From Carnobacterium_A antarcticum (GTDB taxonomy: Bacteria > Bacillota > Bacilli > Lactobacillales > Carnobacteriaceae), in assembly GCF_042658365.1 (NCBI RefSeq), contig NZ_JBHSQC010000008.1: 64,000 nt of DNA; one strand, written 5' to 3'. The translations under genes were made by a program, and so were the position numbers. The notes under the pieces are model-generated. The model was not told where the DNA came from and searched no databases. It was given only the letters and a program-made list of their open reading frames with translations. This document shows positions 1-5,779 of this stretch, piece after piece. The stretch's first letter is position 1. Every line of letters begins with the position of its first letter.

Positions 1-959
1 AAAAAACGTTCTTTACACCGGTCCCTTATCTTAGTTTAAATGGAGAATCTGAGAGTTACCCAACATTGAGTACTCTTTTAGACCACTATTATCAAAGTAA
101 GGCCGAAAAGGACCGTGTTCAGCAGCAAGGAGCAGACTTGATCCATGTTGTGCAGACAGAATTGCAGCGAAATATGAAAAAATTAAAAAAACTTGAAAAA
201 ACAATGGCAGAAACAGAATTAGCGGATGATTATCGAATCCGCGGCGAAGTATTGACTGCTTACTTGCATGAGCTGCATAAAGGACAAACGGAAGCAACAT
301 TAGCGAATTTCTATGATGAGGATCGGCCAATGACCATTGCTTTAAATCCCAGAAGTACTCCTTCTCAGAATGCTCAAAAATATTTTTCGAAATACCAAAA
401 ATTAAAAAATGCGATTATTTTTGTTACCGAACAAATTCGATTGACCAACGAAGAAATTGATTATCTGGATTCTGTTTCAACACAATTAGAACTTGCAACG
501 CCTAAAGATATAGCTGAAATCAAAGAAGAATTGATTCAACAAGGGTATTTAAAAAAGAAAACGAAGAAAAAACAAAAAAGGCAAAAAGCTAGTGCTCCTG
601 ACAAGTACGTATCGAGTGATGGCGATTCTATTTTAGTTGGAAAAAATAATTTACAAAATGATCAATTGACCTTGAAAACAGCTAGGAAATCGGATATCTG
701 GTTGCATACTAAAAACATTCCAGGCTCACATGTGATCATTCAAAGCAACGATCCTTCTGAAACAACGATTTTGGAAGCTGCTAATATCGCCGCTTATTTC
801 TCGAAATCGCAGCTCTCAGCTTCTGTTCCAGTGGATTTAGTAGAAGTTAAAAAAATACGCAAACCCAATGGTGCTAAACCAGGGTTTGTGATTTACGAAG
901 GACAACGGACAGTCTTTGTAACACCGGATAAAACGTTAGTTGATAAATTAAAAGTTTAG
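1..959 (+). CDS. rqcH: Ribosome quality control protein RqcH (NFACT family), 3' part
   Basis: The gene enters from the left edge; the open frame starts at base 3 and 318 residues are visible. RqcH (also annotated fibronectin-binding protein A, FbpA/YloA) binds stalled 50S subunits and helps add alanine tails that mark the nascent chain for degradation. Visible parts are the long helical middle region (roughly the first 190 residues), a lysine-rich linker, and the C-terminal NFACT-R domain, recognised by SSDGDSILVGKNNLQNDQLT, the W-H-T segment and IPGSHVII. No start is present in the window: the TTG at 66 lies inside the gene. A regulator gene follows on the same strand after 46 bases. Cytoplasmic, ribosome-associated. 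Confidence 0.9.
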   Translation, partial: KTFFTPVPYLSLNGESESYPTLSTLLDHYYQSKAEKDRVQQQGADLIHVVQTELQRNMKKLKKLEKTMAETELADDYRIRGEVLTAYLHELHKGQTEATLANFYDEDRPMTIALNPRSTPSQNAQKYFSKYQKLKNAIIFVTEQIRLTNEEIDYLDSVSTQLELATPKDIAEIKEELIQQGYLKKKTKKKQKRQKASAPDKYVSSDGDSILVGKNNLQNDQLTLKTARKSDIWLHTKNIPGSHVIIQSNDPSETTILEAANIAAYFSKSQLSASVPVDLVEVKKIRKPNGAKPGFVIYEGQRTVFVTPDKTLVDKLKV

Positions 960-1005
960 CATTTTTTTGTTAAGATTGGCAATTATAACGAGGGAGGTCT
1001 AGAAG

Positions 1006-1572
1006 ATAGAAACAGATGATCCAAAACAAGTTGTATTGCAAGTAGGTGCAGTATTAAGAAAGCTTAGAAAAGAAAGACAGTTAAGCCTCGAAGAATTATC
1101 TAAATTAACCAATGTAAGTAAATTAACGCTCGGAAATATTGAACGCGGCGAGACAAACCCAACCCTAGGTATGTTGTGGAAAATTTCAAAAGGATTATCT
1201 ATTCCTCTTATGACGTTGTTTGCAACAGAAAATGAAGTGAACCTATCTCGATCAGGAGAAGGATTGAGAATTTCGGGAGATCAAAAATCATGGATGATTG
1301 AACCCATTTTTCAAAATACAAGCAATGAAATTGAAATGTATCGTGCTTACCTTCAGAAAAATAGTTCATATCATCCAGAAAAGCACCATTGGAATACAAC
1401 TGAAATCGTGACAGTGATGTCAGGAGAGGTTGAGATTGTTATTAATGAGGAATCGTATACGTTGAGTTCGTATGATTCGATTAGTTTTCGTGCTGATGGT
1501 GTGCATTCTTACAGCAATAACTCTAATGATGTGGTTGTATTGCATATTTCATTGAAATACGGTCCTTATTAA
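1006..1572 (+). CDS. XRE-family regulator with C-terminal cupin domain
   Basis: This is a DNA-binding regulator with an N-terminal helix-turn-helix (about residues 13-67; SLEELSKLTNVSKLTLGNIE) and a C-terminal cupin (about 105-185; HHW..TEIVTVMSGEVEI and DSISFRADGVH). Such proteins usually sense a small ligand through the cupin and control one or a few nearby genes. The start is unusual: an AGGGAGG ribosome binding site at 991-997 lies 8 bases before an ATA codon at 1006, while the first standard in-frame start, TTG at 1036, has no binding site. I chose 1006; starting at 1036 gives 178 residues. A terminator follows. The MFS gene downstream is a plausible target, which is inference from position only. 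Confidence 0.8.
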   Translation: METDDPKQVVLQVGAVLRKLRKERQLSLEELSKLTNVSKLTLGNIERGETNPTLGMLWKISKGLSIPLMTLFATENEVNLSRSGEGLRISGDQKSWMIEPIFQNTSNEIEMYRAYLQKNSSYHPEKHHWNTTEIVTVMSGEVEIVINEESYTLSSYDSISFRADGVHSYSNNSNDVVVLHISLKYGPY

Positions 1573-1616
1573 CTAATTCTTTTTTAAATCAGTAGTTTAT
1601 CTATTACTAAACCATA

Positions 1617-1659
1617 ACACTCAATTATCTATCTTACTGGATAATTGAGTGTTTTTTTT
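1617..1659 (+). terminator. Rho-independent terminator after the XRE-cupin gene
   Basis: Thirteen-base perfect arms (ACACTCAATTATC at 1617-1629 and its complement at 1640-1652) are followed by a run of eight T. It ends the regulator transcript and separates it from the MFS gene. Confidence 0.9.
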
Positions 1660-1705
1660 ATGGGCTTTTTAAATAAAGTAAAAATTTAAATAGACAAGCC
1701 ATTAG

Positions 1706-1756
1706 TTGTATATTATAGTATATTGTATTCGTTTTTTTGTTTACTATAATATACAA
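1706..1756. repeat. Perfect 15-bp inverted repeat, candidate operator of the MFS gene
   Basis: TTGTATATTATAGTA at 1706-1720 is exactly complementary to TACTATAATATACAA at 1742-1756, with 21 bases between. The right arm contains the likely -10 box of the MFS promoter, so a protein bound to the arms could block RNA polymerase. The XRE-cupin protein just upstream is the obvious candidate ligand, but that is inference. The loop ends in a T-rich stretch, so a structural role in RNA cannot be excluded. Confidence 0.6.
1723..1750 (+). promoter_or_regulatory. Putative promoter of the MFS transporter gene
   Basis: A -35 like TTGTAT at 1723-1728 and a perfect -10 TATAAT at 1745-1750 are spaced by 16 bases. 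They lie between the terminator of the regulator gene and the transporter start, inside the inverted repeat described separately. Confidence 0.6.
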
Positions 1757-1850
1757 AAAGAAAAAGTATTGGAAAGTAACTGTTAGAATGGTAGCAACTA
1801 GAAAACTATTTAACCCTATTCAGTTATGAGCACTATCAGGAGGAATAAAG

Positions 1851-3104
1851 ATGAATTTGCCAAAACAATTTAATACCGACCAACGTATAAAAACAACCAT
1901 AGAGGTTAAGAAACAATCAAAAGAATGGGTGATGATTTTAGGCATCGTTTTTATTGCGACTAATCTACGGGCTCCTTTAACTTCAGTCGGGCCGTTGGTT
2001 GGACATATTAGAGATCAATTACAATTATCGAATACATTAGCTGGTATGATTACTACACTTCCTCTACTCGCTTTCGCCTTTATTTCGCCTTTTGTGCCTA
2101 AGTTAGGACGAAAATTTGGTATAGAGTTTATGATTTTATTCGCAATTATTTTTTTGACCTTTGGTATCCTCGTGCGTTCTATTTCTGGTACGGCTAATTT
2201 ATATATTGGAACAGCTATGCTAGGACTCGCTATTTCTGTGTGTAATGTCTTGCTGCCTAGTCTTATTAAACGAGAATTTCCTGGAAAAATCGGGGTAATG
2301 ACTGGTGTGTATTCTATTTCGATGAATTTGTTTGGAGCTATAGCTTCAGGTATCAGCATCCCTATTATGATGAAATCAGGCTATGGTTGGCAGGGAGCTT
2401 TAGGAATTTGGGGGATATTAAGTTTTCTGTCCATTTTCTTTTGGCTGCCGCAAATGAAAAAACAGCACTATCTAAAAACGTCCGAGACATATACCAAACC
2501 CACACAAGCTAAAGCCAATTTATGGCGTTCACCATTAGCTTGGCAAGTAACTCTATTCATGGGCCTCCAATCGATGGTGTTCTATGTCCTAATTGCTTGG
2601 TTACCTGAAATATTGATGCAACAAGGAATAAGTTCTGATCAGTCAGGATTGCTACTCTCCATGATGCAACTGGCCTTGCTTCCTTTTACTTTTATTATCC
2701 CCCTTGTTGCTGGTCGTATGGCTGATCAACGTTTATTAGTCAGCATAACGTCCATTTTATTAATAACAGGCATTTTGGGATTGCTTTATGGCGGTTCGGG
2801 TTTAATTATTTTATGGATTATCTTGATTGGTATTGGTGGAGGATGTGCTTTTGGCCTATCAATGATGTTTTTTGGCTTACGAACCGAAAACGCACATCAA
2901 GCAGCAGAATTATCCGGTATGGCTCAATCTTTTGGATACCTGCTTGCTGCAATAGGACCCATGCTCTTTGGGTATTTGCATGACGTAACGAATAGCTGGG
3001 ATAGTCCGTTATTGCTGTTAGCAGGAGCAGCTCTGTTGCTCTTCATTTGTGGTCAAGGCGCAGCTAAAAATCGTTTTATTGGTTCTAGTAACCTATTAAA
3101 TTAA
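1851..3104 (+). CDS. MFS transporter, CynX/NimT (cyanate permease-like) family
   Basis: A 417-residue membrane protein with about twelve hydrophobic segments, typical of a major facilitator superfamily permease. The N-terminal part (FIATNLRAPLTSVGPLVG) matches the CynX/NimT group, whose members are annotated as cyanate or nitroimidazole transporters; the true substrate here cannot be read from sequence. The start has a strong AGGAGG binding site about 8 bases upstream. The gene is monocistronic, between its own promoter with an inverted repeat and a strong terminator. It may be controlled by the upstream XRE-cupin regulator (inference). Confidence 0.85.
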   Translation: MNLPKQFNTDQRIKTTIEVKKQSKEWVMILGIVFIATNLRAPLTSVGPLVGHIRDQLQLSNTLAGMITTLPLLAFAFISPFVPKLGRKFGIEFMILFAIIFLTFGILVRSISGTANLYIGTAMLGLAISVCNVLLPSLIKREFPGKIGVMTGVYSISMNLFGAIASGISIPIMMKSGYGWQGALGIWGILSFLSIFFWLPQMKKQHYLKTSETYTKPTQAKANLWRSPLAWQVTLFMGLQSMVFYVLIAWLPEILMQQGISSDQSGLLLSMMQLALLPFTFIIPLVAGRMADQRLLVSITSILLITGILGLLYGGSGLIILWIILIGIGGGCAFGLSMMFFGLRTENAHQAAELSGMAQSFGYLLAAIGPMLFGYLHDVTNSWDSPLLLLAGAALLLFICGQGAAKNRFIGSSNLLN

Positions 3105-3105
3105 A

Positions 3106-3137
3106 AAAGAGGATGAGACTTTTGTCTCATCCTCTTT
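3106..3137 (+). terminator. Terminator after the MFS gene
   Basis: Perfect 14-base arms, AAAGAGGATGAGAC at 3106-3119 and GTCTCATCCTCTTT at 3124-3137, with a four-base loop directly after the stop codon. Confidence 0.85.
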
Positions 3138-3140
3138 GCA

Positions 3141-3258
3141 TATCCGAATGTTTATTCTAAAACGTGTTCCAAAAAGCAGACCCGACGTCCACTTTATCAT
3201 GGCAGTTGTAGCTTTAGCTACGTACAAACACGATACACTTAGGCGCTAGCCTACAGTG
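3141..3258. repeat. Structured non-coding element at the edge of an assembly gap
   Basis: This stretch has no credible gene. It holds two short hairpins: GTAGC-TTTA-GCTAC at 3208-3221 and TAGGC-GCTA-GCCTA at 3240-3253, the second extended by CACT/AGTG with one bulged base. It runs straight into a run of N. A short structured sequence next to a failed assembly join suggests a dispersed repeat, but I see no second copy in this window. Confidence 0.45.
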
Positions 3259-3373
3259 NNNNNNNNNNNNNNNNNNNNNNNNNNNNNNNNNNNNNNNNNN
3301 NNNNNNNNNNNNNNNNNNNNNNNNNNNNNNNNNNNNNNNNNNNNNNNNNNNNNNNNNNNNNNNNNNNNNNNNN
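3259..3373. other. Assembly gap (115 N)
   Basis: Bases are undetermined. The gap lies between the convergent MFS gene and pyrE. The 98 bases after it (3374-3471) carry no gene; they hold a weak hairpin at 3446-3465 without a T run that could be the remnant terminator of the pyr operon. Confidence 0.98.
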
Positions 3374-3471
3374 TACGGGATGCGAGGTAGAAGATTCGAG
3401 TCTAAACGCTTTTTATCTCACTCTCTTTTTATTTCGTTCAGTAGTTCAGCAAATGTGTTCGCTGAGCAATA

Positions 3472-4101
3472 TTATTTTTTCCAATTCACTGGATCTTTTT
3501 TCCACTGTTTTAAAAGGCTGACATCTTCTTGTTCAATAGCTTTCGTTTCTAAAGCAACTTCAATTAAAGTTGTATAGTTGGTTAATGTTTTTAAAGCAAT
3601 TTCGTGTTTTTTGAAATTTTCTAATCCTTTTGGCAATTCATAAGTGAAAATAGCAGCTACTCCAAGAATCTCTGCCCCTTCTTTAGCGGCTGCTCCACAA
3701 GCATCAATGACACTGCCGCCAGTTGAGATCAAGTCTTCGATCACGACCATTTTCTGACCGGGTACTAACCGTCCTTCTATTTGATTGCCTTTACCATGTT
3801 CTTTTGCTTTACTGCGTATGTAAACCATAGGCAAATCCAATACTTCAGCGACCCACGCCGCATGCGGAATTCCAGCTGTAGCGGTACCGGCAATGACTTC
3901 TACGGAAGGGTAATTTTCTCTAATCAAATCAGCCATATCTTGGGCGATTTCTTTTCTAACCGCCGGATACCCCATTGTAATGCGGTTATCGCAATAAATT
4001 GGGCTTTTCATTCCACTTGCCCAAGTAAAGGGATTATTTGGGTTTAAACTTACTGCTTTAATATCTAATAAGTGCTTTGCAATTGTTTTTTCGATTGTCA
4101 T
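3472..4101 (-). CDS. pyrE: Orotate phosphoribosyltransferase
   Basis: Converts orotate and PRPP to orotidine 5'-monophosphate, the fifth step of UMP synthesis, in the cytoplasm. The 209 residues match the family length. The PRPP-binding motif (MVVIEDLISTGGS, about residues 118-130) and the N-terminal substrate region (FTWASGMKSPIYCDNR) are intact. It is the last gene of the pyr operon, abutting pyrF directly. No strong terminator is visible before the assembly gap downstream. Confidence 0.96.
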   Translation of the reverse strand: MTIEKTIAKHLLDIKAVSLNPNNPFTWASGMKSPIYCDNRITMGYPAVRKEIAQDMADLIRENYPSVEVIAGTATAGIPHAAWVAEVLDLPMVYIRSKAKEHGKGNQIEGRLVPGQKMVVIEDLISTGGSVIDACGAAAKEGAEILGVAAIFTYELPKGLENFKKHEIALKTLTNYTTLIEVALETKAIEQEDVSLLKQWKKDPVNWKK

Positions 4102-4818
4102 TTAATGGTTGTCTCCGTTCCATTGATTTTTGATTAAGTGATAAGCTGCTACGGGATCTTGGGCCAATGTAATGGGACGCCCGACCACGATGTGGCTGGC
4201 CCCTTCTTCATAAGCTGATGCTGGTGTAGCGACCCGTTTCTGATCGCCTTTTTCTTCGCCGCTAGGTCGGATTCCAGGTGTGACACATAAAAAGTCTGAA
4301 GCGGTATTTTTTTTGATTAGCCGTGCTTCTAACGCAGAGCAAACAACTCCATCCAATCCGGCTGTTTGAGTCAATTGAGCGTAATGGATAACGCTTTGCA
4401 ATAAAGGTACTTCGATCAGCTGTTCTCTCCGCATAGCTTCGGGTGTAGTAGAAGTCAGTTGAGTGACGGCAATTAAATCCGGCCGCGTACTGCCGGCTGG
4501 AGTGCCTGCAAGAATACCATCCATTGCAGCTTCCATCATTTCACTTCCTCCAGCTGCATGCACATTGATCATATCGATATCCAAAGCTGCCAAACCTTTC
4601 ATTGAACGCTTGACTGTGTTCGGTATATCATGCAATTTCAAATCTAAAAAAATCTCATGTCCTAGTTCTTTCATGTACTTAACGATTTCAGGACCGTTTT
4701 GATAATAGAGCTCCATCCCTACTTTGACAAATAATGATTCATCTTTAAAATGACTTAAAAACTGTTTTATCTCTTCACTTGTTGAAAAATCTAACGCAAT
4801 AATTGGTTTAGTATTCAC
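4102..4818 (-). CDS. pyrF: Orotidine 5'-phosphate decarboxylase
   Basis: Decarboxylates OMP to UMP, the last step of the pathway. The 238 residues include the catalytic Asp-Lys-Asp network in FLDLKLHDIPNT (about residues 58-69) and the C-terminal phosphate-binding loop (VVGRPIT). The start overlaps the end of pyrD by 11 bases and the stop abuts pyrE, so the three are translationally coupled. Nothing in the sequence suggests loss of activity. Confidence 0.96.
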   Translation of the reverse strand: MNTKPIIALDFSTSEEIKQFLSHFKDESLFVKVGMELYYQNGPEIVKYMKELGHEIFLDLKLHDIPNTVKRSMKGLAALDIDMINVHAAGGSEMMEAAMDGILAGTPAGSTRPDLIAVTQLTSTTPEAMRREQLIEVPLLQSVIHYAQLTQTAGLDGVVCSALEARLIKKNTASDFLCVTPGIRPSGEEKGDQKRVATPASAYEEGASHIVVGRPITLAQDPVAAYHLIKNQWNGDNH

Positions 4819-5737
4819 TATTCTGGCCTGCCTTTACTTCTTTGATCAAGGACTCAATAGATGTAATTCCTAGTTCATCCATTCGATCTGGTAAAGCTTC
4901 AATCAATTCTTTACAAATCATAGGGTTGTTATAATTAGCTGTCCCTATGGCTACTGCGCTAGCACCTGCCATCAGCATCTCAAGAACATCATCGACTGTC
5001 GAGATGCCTCCCATCCCAATGACTGGAATCGATACAGCCCGAGAAACTTGGTAAACCATTCGAACAGCAATGGGGCTTATAGCTGAACCTGATAAACCTC
5101 CTGTTTTATTGGCTAAAAAAGGCTGTTTAGTTTTTAAATCGATGCTCATTCCTAAAAGCGTATTGATCATACTGATGCCATCTGCTCCGCCTGCTTCAGC
5201 AGCTTTGGCAATTTCAGTAATATCCGTTACATTAGGTGTTAATTTAACATAAATTGGAACAGTAGCCACTGATTTGACTGCTTTTGTCATCTGATAAACA
5301 GCTTCAGGATTTGAACCGAATGTTAATCCTCCATCTGCTACATTTGGACAAGACAGATTGATTTCAAGAGCTTTCACAATTGGTGAGTGACAGAGTTTTT
5401 TTGTTACCGCTACATAATCGGAAATCGTCGTTCCTGCTACACTTGCGATAATAGGCGTGTCAAATTTTTCTAACGCTGGTAATTTTTCATTTACGATTAC
5501 ATCTACACCTGGGTTTCGTAAACCGACTGCGTTTAATACTCCATTTTCTAAATGATGGTAACGTGGCTCAGCGTTTCCTATCCGCGGCTCTGCAGTTGTT
5601 GATTTGATGATCAGAGCTCCTAAGACACTATAATCGTAGCGATCCATGTATAGATCGCCAAAGCCAAACGTTCCGCTGGCCGGCATAATAGGATTTTTTA
5701 AATCCAATCCCGGTAATGTTACTGTTAAACGACTCAT
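4808..5737 (-). CDS. pyrD: Dihydroorotate dehydrogenase, class 1B catalytic subunit
   Basis: Oxidises dihydroorotate to orotate with FMN. The 309 residues resemble the class 1B (PyrDB) form rather than the fumarate-linked class 1A form: the N-terminus is LTVTLPGLDLKNPIMPASGT and the catalytic cysteine lies in NLSCPNV (about residues 128-134). Class 1B enzymes normally pair with PyrK, an FAD and iron-sulfur protein that passes electrons to NAD. pyrK usually lies just upstream of pyrD, but here only 42 bases separate carB and pyrD and no pyrK is present in the window. The start has a GGAGGGA binding site. Confidence 0.93.
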   Translation of the reverse strand: MSRLTVTLPGLDLKNPIMPASGTFGFGDLYMDRYDYSVLGALIIKSTTAEPRIGNAEPRYHHLENGVLNAVGLRNPGVDVIVNEKLPALEKFDTPIIASVAGTTISDYVAVTKKLCHSPIVKALEINLSCPNVADGGLTFGSNPEAVYQMTKAVKSVATVPIYVKLTPNVTDITEIAKAAEAGGADGISMINTLLGMSIDLKTKQPFLANKTGGLSGSAISPIAVRMVYQVSRAVSIPVIGMGGISTVDDVLEMLMAGASAVAIGTANYNNPMICKELIEALPDRMDELGITSIESLIKEVKAGQNSEY

Positions 5738-5779
5738 ATGATCCCTCCAAAAATTGATTACATTGATGTGATTCCTAAC

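Noticed and set aside
3374..3410. tRNA-like GATTCGAGTCT after the gap
   Set aside because: No acceptor, D or anticodon arm can be formed around it.
3380..3577. Open frame next to the N gap on +
   Set aside because: No start support, composition is not protein-like, and half of it is antisense to pyrE.
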